DNA from: JAXIPB01 sp045403155
Lineage (GTDB): Bacteria > Actinomycetota > Actinomycetes > Mycobacteriales > Micromonosporaceae
Direction: 5' to 3'
Assembly (NCBI GenBank): GCA_045403155.1
Contig: JAXIPB010000032.1
Span: 1-54,511 of the forward strand
DNA length: 54,511 nt
The notes under the pieces were generated by a model. It worked only from the letters and a program-made list of their open reading frames with translations, made no database searches and had not been told where the DNA came from. Both the position numbers and the translations under genes were made by a program. Below, in pieces: positions 32,029 to 40,409 of this stretch (its first letter is position 1; each line of letters begins with the position of its first letter).

Positions 32029-32101
32029 TTGACAGATTGCCGCCGTAGGGAGAGATTTCTTTCGGAAACAGTTAAGACTCTTATCTGATAGGACAGTTAA
32101 G
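32029..32101 (+). promoter_or_regulatory. Candidate promoter/operator of the sugar importer
   Basis: TTGACA at about 32029 is a possible -35 box. Downstream, ACAGTTAAG occurs at 32068 and 32093 as direct repeats 25 bp apart. Between them are TAAGA-C-TCTTA and TATC-T-GATA, both short palindromes. The cluster stands 180-210 bp before the binding-protein start and suggests a repressor site controlling the operon. The regulator is not in the window. Confidence 0.45.
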
Positions 32102-32279
32102 TGATCCGGGACGACAAGCCAAGATCACGTGAGCTGCCGATGTCGGACTCGCCACGCCGAATCGGTGTCGCGCGAGCCCGAGTTCCGAGTTCAACGGACG
32201 CACCCGCACGTCCGCTGCCAGGTAGCACCATCGCGAGCCAGCGAGCGGAAACAAGTAGCAATCACACAAGGAGGATCGC

Positions 32280-33593
32280 GTGAAGCGAAGGATCGCGATT
32301 GCCGCGGCGCTCGCGGCGACGCTCGTCGGGGCGGCTGCGTGCGGCTCTGACAACAACACCCCCGCACCGAACGCTCTCGACGGCACGGGCAAGACCATCA
32401 AGGTCTGGCTCATGGTCGACGCGGAGTCGAGCTGGAAAAACGTCGTTGAGGACGCCAACGCCCGGTTCACCGCAGCGACCAAGGCCCAGGTGAAGGTCGA
32501 ATACCAGCAGTGGGCCAACCGGTACACCCGGCTGGACACCGCGCTCGCCGGCGCTGACGCCCCGGACGTGGTCGAGCTCGGCAACACCGACATGCCGAAG
32601 TATGTCTTCAACAGCGCCTTCGCCGAGATCGACAAGTCCAGGTTCGAGAATTCCGGCACCTGGCTGACGGGTCTCGCCGACCCGTGCACGCTCGACGGCA
32701 AGGTCTACTGCGTGCCCTACTACGCCGGTGCGCGCGTGCTGATCTACCGCACCGACCTACTCACAAAGTCCGGCCTCCAGCCGCCGAAGACCTACGCCGA
32801 TCTGATCGCGGCGGCCGACAAGCTCAAGGCTGACAATGCGGCCGACAAGAACTTCGCCGCCTTCTACATGCCGGGTGCGTATTGGTACGCGGCCATGTCC
32901 TGGGTGTACGGCGAGGGCGGCCAGATCGCCAGCAAGGGTGGCGACGGCAAGTGGACCGGCACCCTGTCGCAGTCAAACGCCCAAGCTGGTCTGCAGAAGT
33001 GGGCCGACCTGGTGAAGAACTACTCGAAGGGTGATCCGACCAAGGACGAGAACGACCAGGACGCCATCTTCGCCCAGGGCCACACCGCATTCCTGTACGG
33101 CAATGGCTGGGAGGCCGGCGCGGTGCAGAGCCAGAAGAAGGACCCGAACGACCCCAACTCACCGAACGTTGACACCGCGGTGAAGGGCAAGGTCGCCTCG
33201 GTTCCGCTGCCGGGCGCATCGGCCGACAAGGGTCTGCCCACATTCCTCGGTGGCTCCGCGATCGCCGTCACCGGCGTGAGCAAGGAGAAGGCGCTCGCCC
33301 AGGAGTGGGTGAAGTACTTCACCGACACCAAGTCGCAGGAGGGCCTCATCGCCAAGGGCGCGCTGCCCAACGCGACCGCCCTGCTCGACAAGGCCGCCGC
33401 GGTCCAGGGCAACGAGGCGACCGCTCTCGCGGCGAAGAACAGCTGGTTCGTGCCGATGGCACCGAAGTGGGCCGACGTCGAGAGCAACAACGTCCTGCAG
33501 CAGATGCTCCGGGACATCGCGACCGGCAAGAAGTCGGTGGCTGAGGCAACAACCTGGGCCGATGGAGAGATCACCAAACTCCTCAACGGCTAA
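32280..33593 (+). CDS. ABC sugar importer, extracytoplasmic binding lipoprotein
   Basis: This 437-aa family 1 solute-binding protein starts at a GTG with AAGGAGG 6-7 nt upstream. The signal peptide ends in GAAAC with lipidated Cys21. The mature part has TIKVWLMVDAESSW, DAPDVVELGNTDMPKYV and PTFLGGSAIAVTGVSKEK. It resembles binding proteins for chitobiose, cellobiose or other oligosaccharides (DasA/CebE/NgcE type) but the sugar cannot be read off. It is followed by a hairpin and then two permeases; there is no ATPase, so a shared MsiK-like ATPase elsewhere is expected. Confidence 0.9.
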   Translation: MKRRIAIAAALAATLVGAAACGSDNNTPAPNALDGTGKTIKVWLMVDAESSWKNVVEDANARFTAATKAQVKVEYQQWANRYTRLDTALAGADAPDVVELGNTDMPKYVFNSAFAEIDKSRFENSGTWLTGLADPCTLDGKVYCVPYYAGARVLIYRTDLLTKSGLQPPKTYADLIAAADKLKADNAADKNFAAFYMPGAYWYAAMSWVYGEGGQIASKGGDGKWTGTLSQSNAQAGLQKWADLVKNYSKGDPTKDENDQDAIFAQGHTAFLYGNGWEAGAVQSQKKDPNDPNSPNVDTAVKGKVASVPLPGASADKGLPTFLGGSAIAVTGVSKEKALAQEWVKYFTDTKSQEGLIAKGALPNATALLDKAAAVQGNEATALAAKNSWFVPMAPKWADVESNNVLQQMLRDIATGKKSVAEATTWADGEITKLLNG

Positions 33594-33603
33594 GCACTGA
33601 GTT

Positions 33604-33635
33604 GGTGGGCCGTCCGCACCATGGGGCGGCCCACC
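33604..33635 (+). terminator. Hairpin between binding protein and permease genes
   Basis: GGTGGGCCG (33604-33612) and CGGCCCACC (33627-33635) are perfect arms around a 14-nt loop. Lying after the binding-protein stop, it probably stabilises that message or partially terminates it, so that binding protein exceeds permease. TATCCGGTA follows twice (33643, 33660). Confidence 0.65.
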
Positions 33636-33756
33636 ACCTCGTATCCGGTATAACGCGATATCCGGTACGACCTAGCCAGCGCCGAAAGACATTCGGGGGC
33701 TGGGCTGGCACCCTTAGGACAGACATCGATCCAGACCTGGCGAGGAGGCGGTGCCG

Positions 33757-34764
33757 GTGAGCACGACGGCTACCGACCAGGACCGCACCGGCGATCGCGA
33801 CGAAATCCGGCTCGGCCAGCCTCAACCAGGCTCCGATCTCGACTTGCCGCGGGAGATTCCTGGGCGCCGCAAGAAGTGGGATCGCTTTACCCCGTACATC
33901 TTGATAATTCCGGCTATCGCTCTGCTGGTCACATTGTTGGCGTACCCGCTCTACCGGATGGCCGTCGTCTCGCTGCAGAAGTACGAGCAGCCCCAACTGT
34001 GGGGCACGCGGGCGGCCGAGTTCGTCGGGTGGGGCAACTACACCCGGCTGCTCACCGATCCAACCTTCTGGGCGGTCGTACGTCGTACCGCGATGTTCAC
34101 GGTCGTGTCGGTGGTCATTTCGGTTTTGATCGGTCTGCTGATCGCGCTGCTGATGCGGCAGGTGTCGACATCGGTGCGCATCGCGATGACGGTGGCGATG
34201 ATGCTGGTCTGGGCGATGCCGCAGCTCATCTCGTCGCAGGTCTTCATCTGGATGGTCGACGCCGACTGGGGCGTCGTCAACTATCTCATCGACCAGATCC
34301 CCGGAATCTCGTTCGAGAAGCACAGCTGGTTCGCCGACGAGACCCAGGGCTGGGCGGTCATCACGACGCTCGTGGTGTGGGGCGCGATTCCCTTCCTCGC
34401 CATCACGCTCTATGCCGGCCTGTCCCAGGTGCCGCGCGATCTCGTGGAGGCCGCCACCGTCGATGGCGCCAACGCGTGGCACGTGTTCCGTGCGGTGACG
34501 CTGCCGATCCTTCAGCCGCTGATCGGCATCATCACGACGCTCTCGGTCATCTGGAACTTCCAGGTCTTCACGCAGGTCTGGGTGGTGCGATTCGGCAAGC
34601 CGGAACTCGAGTATCAGACGCTGGCGACGTACGCCTACGGCCAGGCGTTCCAGAACGGAAAGTACGGCCTGGGCTCGGCGATCTCGATCATCACGGTGCT
34701 GCTGATGCTCGGCGTGATGGCCTTCTACATCCGGCAGATGTTCAAGATCGGAGATGCTGACTGA
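33757..34764 (+). CDS. ABC sugar importer permease 1 (MalF type)
   Basis: The 335-aa protein has six expected membrane spans starting with FTPYILIIPAIALLVTLLAYPLY (about residues 44-66) and the EAA loop as EAATVDGANAWHVFRAVTLPIL (about residues 230-250). The GTG at 33757 is preferred, 8 nt after GGAGG; another in-frame GTG lies two codons earlier. Its stop overlaps the start of the second permease as TGATG. Confidence 0.9.
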   Translation: MSTTATDQDRTGDRDEIRLGQPQPGSDLDLPREIPGRRKKWDRFTPYILIIPAIALLVTLLAYPLYRMAVVSLQKYEQPQLWGTRAAEFVGWGNYTRLLTDPTFWAVVRRTAMFTVVSVVISVLIGLLIALLMRQVSTSVRIAMTVAMMLVWAMPQLISSQVFIWMVDADWGVVNYLIDQIPGISFEKHSWFADETQGWAVITTLVVWGAIPFLAITLYAGLSQVPRDLVEAATVDGANAWHVFRAVTLPILQPLIGIITTLSVIWNFQVFTQVWVVRFGKPELEYQTLATYAYGQAFQNGKYGLGSAISIITVLLMLGVMAFYIRQMFKIGDAD

Positions 34765-35669
34765 TGGCTATCGCCGAAGTGCCCCGAGCGGCAACCGTCC
34801 GTCCGAGCCGGACGGCGCTGCCGACGCGCCGACCCGGTCGCCGCCGCGGCCGCATCGGCACCGGCGCCGCCAACGTGGTGGGCATCGTATTCACGATCAT
34901 CATGGCCTTCCCGGCCTACTGGATGATCAACACCGCCTTCAAGCCGCCAAACGAGGTGCTGACGTTCACCCCGAACTTCCTGCCGGAGAACCCGACGTTC
35001 GACAACTTCGTCTCTGCCGTCAAGGCACCCCTGTTCATGGACGTCCTGCGCAACAGCTTGATCATTACAACGTCGTCGGTGATCGCCGCGCTATTCGTCG
35101 GGTTCCTCGGTGCGCTGGCGGTGGCCCGGTTCCGGTTCTACGGCCGCCGCGCGCTGATCATGGTGGTGCTGCTGGTGCAGATGGTGCCGTTCATCGCGCT
35201 GCTCATCCCGCTGTTCCTGATGCTCAACAGTGCGCAGTTGACCAACACGCTACCCGGGGTGATCGCCGTCTATGCGGTGCTGATCCTGCCGTACACGGTG
35301 TGGACGCTGCGCGGCTTCATCGCCAACGTGCCGCGCGAGCTCGATGAGGCAGCCCTGATCGACGGCTGCAACCGGTGGCAGACGTTCACGCGGATAATCC
35401 TGCCGCTGACCGCGCCCGGGTTGGTCGCGACGTCGATCTATGGGTTTATCCAGGCGTGGAATGAGTTCATCATCATCAATACGCTGAACAGCAGCCCGGA
35501 GAACCAGAACCTGATGGCCTGGCTGCTGAACAACCAGACGCAGCGGCAGACCTTCTGGGGACCGCTGATGGCCGGAGCGATCATCACCTCACTGCCGGTG
35601 GTCATCTTCTTCCTCATCATCCAGAAGAACATCGCAACGGGCCTCACCGCCGGCGCGGTCAAAGGCTGA
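34764..35669 (+). CDS. ABC sugar importer permease 2 (MalG type)
   Basis: The 301-aa protein has a basic N-terminus, six membrane spans and the EAA loop DEAALIDGCNRWQTFTRIILP (about residues 195-215). It forms a heterodimer with the preceding permease. The operon ends here; a GATCATGA palindromic element follows 21 bp after the stop and may serve as terminator. Confidence 0.9.
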   Translation: MAIAEVPRAATVRPSRTALPTRRPGRRRGRIGTGAANVVGIVFTIIMAFPAYWMINTAFKPPNEVLTFTPNFLPENPTFDNFVSAVKAPLFMDVLRNSLIITTSSVIAALFVGFLGALAVARFRFYGRRALIMVVLLVQMVPFIALLIPLFLMLNSAQLTNTLPGVIAVYAVLILPYTVWTLRGFIANVPRELDEAALIDGCNRWQTFTRIILPLTAPGLVATSIYGFIQAWNEFIIINTLNSSPENQNLMAWLLNNQTQRQTFWGPLMAGAIITSLPVVIFFLIIQKNIATGLTAGAVKG

Positions 35670-35690
35670 CCCTTCTCCCCCTCGATTGCC

Positions 35691-35751
35691 GATCATGATT
35701 CGCAGGTCATGATCGACGCGATATGGCGACGCTGAGTTCATGATCACGGCG
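35691..35751 (+). repeat. Dispersed GATCATGA palindromic element, copy 3
   Basis: GATCATGA, TTCGCAGG, TCATGATC, GACGCG, a spacer ATATGGCGACGCTGAG and TTCATGATCACGGCG match copy 2 at 15151 in order and spacing. Confidence 0.8.
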
Positions 35752-35762
35752 ATCTTGGGGTT

Positions 35763-35860
35763 GGCGGCGCTCGGTTTGCGGCGGCCCGGTGAGCGGCGCG
35801 CGGTTCCCGGCGGCTCGGTTTGCGGCGGCTCGGTTTGCGGCGGCCCGGTTCGCGGCCTCG
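35763..35860 (+). repeat. 15-bp intergenic tandem repeat
   Basis: GGCGGCTCGGTTTGC occurs exactly at 35809 and 35824, with variants at 35839 and in the preceding 45 bp. The unit length equals that of the in-frame repeats in several genes. Confidence 0.8.
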
Positions 35861-35988
35861 GTCGGGTCGTGATCGCTTGTTCCGGTGTCGATGTAACGTG
35901 GCGCGCCACTTCTTTACCGCGGAAACGGATCTCGAAGGGTCCAGGAGTGAGTGTCCGCGACGGCGGCGCCCGGCAGCACCCGCAGATT

Positions 35989-36048
35989 CCGTCGATCATG
36001 AGCCCAGGGTCGCAAAACAACGTCGATCATGACCTCCAAATCATGATC
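35989..36048 (-). repeat. Dispersed GATCATGA palindromic element, copy 4
   Basis: On the minus strand this reads GATCATGATTTGGAGG, TCATGATC, GACG, a spacer and CTCATGATCGACGG. Its 24-bp head is identical to that of copy 2. It lies 22 bp before the polymerase gene. Confidence 0.8.
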
Positions 36049-36070
36049 GGCCGTTGGAAGGGTGCTTACG

Positions 36071-37717
36071 ATGCGAGCCGTGCTGGTGGCGGTTATGGCG
36101 GGCGAGGACGGCTCGGGGGAGCTGCGACCGCTGTACGACGATGGGACGCCGGCGGGACCCACGGAGGCGGTGGCGAACCTGGCCGAGGCGGTGTCATCCC
36201 GCGAGCGGGAGGAGAGCCCTCGATGGCTGTGGGCCTCGACGGCTGCGACCTATCCGAGCCTGCTCCGGCGCGATATCACGGTGTCACGGTGCCATGACAT
36301 CGAGCTGACCGAGGCGCTGCTGCTGGGGTACGACGGCCGGTGGGGCGAGCCGAGGGCGCTGCCCGCGATTTGGGCGCGGCTGCACAATCTGCCGGTTCCG
36401 CTGGATCCGCCCGCACCGGATGTGGCACCGCCGGGCCACCCGGGCCACGACCAGGCCGCGCTCTTCGACCACCTTCCGACCGGCGACGGGTTTGACCAAC
36501 TCGGGGCGCTGCTCACGGCGTACCAAGATCAGCTCGAGCGGATCGCCGGGACCGAGCACCCGGGGAGGTTTCGGTTGCTGGTCGCGGCGGAGTCGGCCGG
36601 CGGGCTCGTCGCCGCGGAGATGGGTCACGACGGCCTGCCGTGGCGGGACGACGCCCACGACGAGGTGTTGCTCGAGCTGCTCGGCGAACCGAATCCCTAC
36701 GGCGGCCCACCGCGGAGGCTGGCGGAGCTCAGTGAGCAGATCTCGCGGGCGTTTGGCGGCGCCCGGGTACACCCGGAATCGCCGGCCGAGGTGCTGCGTG
36801 CCTTCTCCCGGGAGGGGATCGTGCTGCCGTCGACCCGGGCGTGGGTGCTCAAGGAGGTCGACCATCCGGCCGCGCCACTGATCATCGAGTACAAGGAGCT
36901 GTTCCGGATCTGGACCGCGCACGGCTGGGCGTGGCGGGCGCAGTGGGTGCGCGGTGGACGGTTCCATCCTGAGTACGTGCCCGGCGGCGTGGTGTCGGGC
37001 CGCTGGGCGACCAGGGGTGGCGGCGCCCTCCAGATTCCCAAAGTCGTCCGACGGGCGGTCATCGCCGACGACGGCTGGACATTCGTGGTCGCCGATGCCG
37101 CCCAACTGGAACCGCGCGTGCTCGCCGCGGTGGCCGGCGACGAGCGGCTCGCGGCGGCGGCCGGGACCGGCGATCTCGATGCGACGCTCGCCGCCGACGC
37201 GTTCGCCGGCGACCGGGCGAAGGCGAAGGTCGCCATGCTTGGCGCGATGTATGGGCAGACGGGTGGCGGCGCGGTGCCGGCGCTCGCGGCACTGCAGGCG
37301 AACTTCCCGACCGCCTGGGCGTACGTGGAGCACGCCGCCCGGACCGGCGAGGGTGGCGGGCTGGTTCGCTCCTGGCTCGGTCGGACGTGCCCGCCGGCGG
37401 GAGACGAGCGAATGTCCGGCGAGCAGGCCAGGGCGCGCGGGCGCTTCACCCGCAACTTCGTGATCCAGGCGACCGCCGCCGAGTGGGCGCTCACGCTGCT
37501 CGCCGCCCTCCGCCGCCGCCTCGCGCCGACCGACGCGCGGCTGGTCTTCTTCCAACACGACGAGGTCATCGTCCACTCGCCGGCCGATCAGGTCGACGAG
37601 GTGGTGGCGGCCGTCCGGGCGGCGGGCGACCGCGCAGGGCGGCTGCTCTTTGGCGATTCGCCGGTGCGCTTCCCGCTCGATGTGTCGGTCGTGCGCTGCT
37701 ACGCCGAGGCGGCCTGA
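36071..37717 (+). CDS. PolA-like DNA polymerase (degenerate 3'-5' exonuclease plus polymerase domains)
   Basis: The 548-aa protein carries family A polymerase motifs: motif A as VVADAAQLEPRVLA (about residue 338), motif B with RAKAKVAMLGAMYGQTGGG (about residue 385) and motif C as FFQHDEVIVHS (about residue 494). The N-terminal 300 residues have the place of a 3'-5' exonuclease domain but I see no clear DEDD residues, and there is no 5' nuclease domain. Full PolA is near 900 aa, so this is the short actinobacterial paralogue, probably a repair or accessory polymerase. ATG at 36071 is favoured by GGAAGG 9 nt upstream; an in-frame GTG lies three codons earlier. Confidence 0.87.
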   Translation: MRAVLVAVMAGEDGSGELRPLYDDGTPAGPTEAVANLAEAVSSREREESPRWLWASTAATYPSLLRRDITVSRCHDIELTEALLLGYDGRWGEPRALPAIWARLHNLPVPLDPPAPDVAPPGHPGHDQAALFDHLPTGDGFDQLGALLTAYQDQLERIAGTEHPGRFRLLVAAESAGGLVAAEMGHDGLPWRDDAHDEVLLELLGEPNPYGGPPRRLAELSEQISRAFGGARVHPESPAEVLRAFSREGIVLPSTRAWVLKEVDHPAAPLIIEYKELFRIWTAHGWAWRAQWVRGGRFHPEYVPGGVVSGRWATRGGGALQIPKVVRRAVIADDGWTFVVADAAQLEPRVLAAVAGDERLAAAAGTGDLDATLAADAFAGDRAKAKVAMLGAMYGQTGGGAVPALAALQANFPTAWAYVEHAARTGEGGGLVRSWLGRTCPPAGDERMSGEQARARGRFTRNFVIQATAAEWALTLLAALRRRLAPTDARLVFFQHDEVIVHSPADQVDEVVAAVRAAGDRAGRLLFGDSPVRFPLDVSVVRCYAEAA

Positions 37718-38241
37718 CTCGCCGGCCGGGGCGCTTGTGGAGCGCGCAGGGCGAAGTACGACGCCATCGCCCGGGTGTGGGTCGGGAACGCCAACGCCGA
37801 GGGCTCGTTGAGGACGAACCACTCCATGGACTCCTCGGTGGGGGTCGACGCCGGCAGGTCCTCGGCCACGCGTGGCGGAAGGACGCCGAAGACCTGCAGC
37901 GTGTAGCCGTTGAAGGAGCTATGAACGTCGAAAAGCTCCACTTCATCCGATTGGGCCGGAAGGCCTGTTTCCTCACTTAGCTCCCTGACGGCGGCTTCCC
38001 GCCAAGACTCGCCGGTTTCGATGAACCCACCCGGCAGCGCGATCTCTCCCCGGAACGGTTCGATGTCCCTCCGTACGACGACGATCCCGGTACGTCCGTC
38101 GCGATAGCTCACCGGCAGCAGCACCACCGCCACCGGCAACGGGTTGCTCCACGTCGTCTCGCCACAGTTGGCGCACGTACGCGGCCAGGCCTGACTGTCC
38201 GCGTACCGCGTGCCGCAGTAGGAGCAGTGGGCGTGCTGCAT
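37699..38241 (-). CDS. NUDIX hydrolase with N-terminal zinc ribbon
   Basis: The 180-aa protein has a four-cysteine ribbon at its N-terminus (C-x2-C in CSYCGTRY and CANCGETT), then a NUDIX box, GGFIETGESWREAAVRELSEETGL in full form (G-x5-E-x7-REUxEExGU pattern intact), ending in an Ala/Pro-rich tail. This layout resembles NADH pyrophosphatase-like NUDIX proteins, which hydrolyse nucleotide or cofactor diphosphates. Its stop overlaps the 3' end of the convergent polymerase gene by 19 bp. GGAG just before ATG suggests either a weak ribosome site or a leaderless start. Confidence 0.88.
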   Translation of the reverse strand: MQHAHCSYCGTRYADSQAWPRTCANCGETTWSNPLPVAVVLLPVSYRDGRTGIVVVRRDIEPFRGEIALPGGFIETGESWREAAVRELSEETGLPAQSDEVELFDVHSSFNGYTLQVFGVLPPRVAEDLPASTPTEESMEWFVLNEPSALAFPTHTRAMASYFALRAPQAPRPASQAASA

Positions 38242-38334
38242 GACTCCGACGCTACCGCGTACACGGGGCTCGGGATTCTCGCGATGACCGGTGATCTCCG
38301 ATAACCTCACGGGTGCTGGCGAGGATGGCCAGCG

Positions 38335-38931
38335 GTGCGGCCGAGGAAGTGGAGTGCCGAGCTGAGCGTGGCAGGTCTGGTGCTGGCCGCCGGCGGTGGA
38401 CGCCGGTACGGCGGACCGAAGGCATTGGTCCGCCACGAGGGCAGACTGCTCGTCGAGCGGGCCGTGGCTACGGTCCGCGACGGTGGCTGCACACCGATCG
38501 TCGTGGTGCTCGGCGCCTCGTCCGCGGATGTGAGGGCACAGGCGCAACTGGGCCCGGTGTCCTTCGTGGAGAACGAGGGCTGGAAGTCGGGGATGGGCTC
38601 GTCGCTCCGGGCGGGGCTCGAGGCCCTGGCGGCGACCGACGCGGACTCCGTCGTGGTGCTCCTCGTGGACACGCCGGGGATCACCGCGGAGGCGGTCCGT
38701 CGGGTCGCCGCGAAGAGTGGCCGGGACGCTCTGGTCAGTGCGACCTACGGCCAACGGCGCGGCCATCCGGTGCTGCTCGGGCGCGATCACTGGTCCGGAG
38801 TGGCATCGCTGGCGACGGCGGACATCGGCGCGCGGGCGTATCTCATGGCGCGCGGGAGCGCGGTGCTGACCGTCCCCTGCGATGACGTATCCGATGACAC
38901 GGACATGGACTTCCCGGAGGCTCCCGCGTAA
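38335..38931 (+). CDS. MocA-like molybdopterin nucleotidyltransferase
   Basis: The 198-aa protein has the nucleotidyltransferase signature LVLAAGGGRRYGGPKAL, NEGWKSGMGSSL and VLLVDTPGITAEAV, and the late GHPVLL, all typical of MocA/MobA-like CTP:molybdopterin cytidylyltransferases. It would make the cytosine dinucleotide form of the molybdenum cofactor needed by the CoxL-type enzyme encoded downstream. Start choice is uncertain: GTG at 38335 or GTG 11 codons later; neither has an ideal ribosome site. Confidence 0.82.
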   Translation: MRPRKWSAELSVAGLVLAAGGGRRYGGPKALVRHEGRLLVERAVATVRDGGCTPIVVVLGASSADVRAQAQLGPVSFVENEGWKSGMGSSLRAGLEALAATDADSVVVLLVDTPGITAEAVRRVAAKSGRDALVSATYGQRRGHPVLLGRDHWSGVASLATADIGARAYLMARGSAVLTVPCDDVSDDTDMDFPEAPA

Positions 38932-38938
38932 GCGTGGC

Positions 38939-39022
38939 CCAAGATCGGCCGCAAGTGCTCGTCACTCGCCCCGTTTTGCGCGGGCCGACCGGGCAAGTGT
39001 CGTACAGTCACGATGATCTTGG
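38939..39022. repeat. GCAAGTGT hairpin element, copy A3, with extra outer arms
   Basis: Outer arms CCAAGATC (38939) and GATCTTGG (39015) are perfect. Inside, GCAAGTG, CACTCGCCCC, a loop and GGGCAAGTGT follow the family pattern. It lies between the MocA-like gene and xdhC, so it may limit read-through. Confidence 0.75.
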
Positions 39023-39110
39023 CCGCGTTCGCGAGGCCGGGCCGGAAGCTAGCACCCCGACGCGAGCGGGGAGCATAGTTGGCGCGTAGGCCGAGGGACG
39101 AGGTGGTCCG

Positions 39111-40226
39111 ATGCGCGACGTGCTGACTGAGTTGACCCGGTGGTGGCGCGAGGACCAGCCGGTGGGCATGGCCACGGTCGTCGGGACCTGGAAGAGTGCC
39201 CCCCGACCGGCCGGCGCGACGATGCTCGTGGGCGCGGACGGCACAGCCGTCGGCAGCGTCTCCGGCGGGTGCGTCGAGGGCGCCGTATACGAGCTGTGCA
39301 CGCGGGCAATCGAGACCGGTGACCCGGTGCTGCAGCGGTACGGGATCAGCGACGACGACGCCTTCTCGGTGGGCCTGACCTGCGGCGGGATCATCGACCT
39401 GTTCGTCGAACGCGTTGACCGGGCGCGCTTTCCGGAACTCGGCGAGGTCGCCGCGTCCATGCAGTCCGGTGAGCCCGTCGCGGTGGTGACCTGCATCGAG
39501 GGCGCGGCCGACCGGCTGGGCAAGAGACTCGTCCTCTGGCCCGACCGCCGGTCCGGATCACTCGGATCGGAGCGGCTCGACGACGCCGTGGTCGACGACG
39601 GTCGGGGGCTGCTCGCTGGCGGGCGCACGGGGATCCTGCACTACGGGCACGACGGTGAACGCCGGGGCGACGACCTGGCGGTCTTCGTCGCGAGCCACGC
39701 CCCGCGACCCCGGATGCTCGTCTTCGGCGCCATCGACTTCGCGGCCGCCGTGGCGCGGGTCGGTGTGTTTCTCGGCTACCGGGTGACGGTTTGCGACGCT
39801 CGAGGAGTCTTCGCCACGCCCAAGCGTTTCCCCGATGCCGACGAGGTCATCGTCGACTGGCCACACCGGCATCTCCAGGGCCTCGTCGATGGGGGCCAAC
39901 TCGATGAGCGCACGATCGTCTGCGTCCTGACCCACGACCCCAAGTTCGACGTGCCGGTCCTTGAGATCGCGCTCCGCCAGCCGTTTGCCTATGTCGGCGC
40001 GATGGGGTCGCGCCGAACGCACGACGACCGGATGAAACGCCTGCGTGAGGCCGGGGTCGAGGAGGAGTCGCTGGACAGGCTGGCCTCGCCCATCGGGTTG
40101 GATCTTGGTGCGCGCACGCCTGAGGAGACGGCGGTCAGCATCGCGGCCGAGATCATTGCCGGGCGCTGGGGTGGTGGCGGTTCTCGACTCACCGAGACCG
40201 AGGGGCGCATCCACCACGAGATCTGA
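39111..40226 (+). CDS. xdhC: XdhC/CoxI-family molybdenum hydroxylase maturation factor
   Basis: The 371-aa protein has the XdhC N-terminal domain (ATVVGTWKSAPRPAGATMLV, GSVSGGCVEG, LTCGGIIDL) and a Rossmann C-terminal domain (MLVFGAIDFAAAVARVGVFLGYRVTVCD, VGAMGSRRTHDDR). Family members bind the molybdenum cofactor, protect it and take part in adding the terminal sulfido ligand before insertion into the large subunit. GAGG lies about 9 nt before the ATG. It precedes the CoxSLM genes by 183 bp. Confidence 0.9.
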   Translation: MRDVLTELTRWWREDQPVGMATVVGTWKSAPRPAGATMLVGADGTAVGSVSGGCVEGAVYELCTRAIETGDPVLQRYGISDDDAFSVGLTCGGIIDLFVERVDRARFPELGEVAASMQSGEPVAVVTCIEGAADRLGKRLVLWPDRRSGSLGSERLDDAVVDDGRGLLAGGRTGILHYGHDGERRGDDLAVFVASHAPRPRMLVFGAIDFAAAVARVGVFLGYRVTVCDARGVFATPKRFPDADEVIVDWPHRHLQGLVDGGQLDERTIVCVLTHDPKFDVPVLEIALRQPFAYVGAMGSRRTHDDRMKRLREAGVEEESLDRLASPIGLDLGARTPEETAVSIAAEIIAGRWGGGGSRLTETEGRIHHEI

Positions 40227-40232
40227 AGCGAA

Positions 40233-40278
40233 GGAGGGGTCCCCTATTACCGGTTTTCCGATAAGAGGTGTCCCCTCC
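40233..40278. promoter_or_regulatory. 46-bp imperfect palindrome between xdhC and coxS
   Basis: GGAGGGG (40233) pairs with CCCCTCC (40272). Inside, TATTACCGG and CCGATAAGA flank a TTTT centre with two mismatches. It starts 7 bp after the xdhC stop. It could be a terminator, an operator for the oxidase genes, or the footprint of a mobile element. Confidence 0.5.
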
Positions 40279-40409
40279 AACGCAGGAAGATCATGCAATC
40301 GGTGCACAAGTACTTGTGGATCTGCCCGCATCAGAGTTTTCTTGACCCAGCGGCCCGCGCGCGTCCGCGAGTGGGCCTGCCCGTCCCTACGTCCCAGACG
40401 GGAGGCGCG

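Larger units (their letters stand above)
31588..32279. other. Long structured intergenic region
   Basis: This 690-bp gap between divergent genes contains a GCAAGTGT hairpin (31647-31709), a G-rich tandem repeat (31708-31861) and an AT-richer control region (about 32020-32110). No convincing gene is seen on either strand. Confidence 0.6.
35670..36070. other. Repeat-filled intergenic region
   Basis: Two GATCATGA elements in opposite orientation (35691-35751 and 35989-36048) enclose a 15-bp tandem repeat tract (35763-35860). The remaining 120 bp show no clear gene or RNA. Frames crossing the region consist of repeat translation. Confidence 0.65.

Noticed and set aside
35740..36297. Plus-strand frame of 185 codons before the polymerase gene
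   Set aside because: It consists of translated tandem repeats and palindromic elements and overlaps the polymerase gene.
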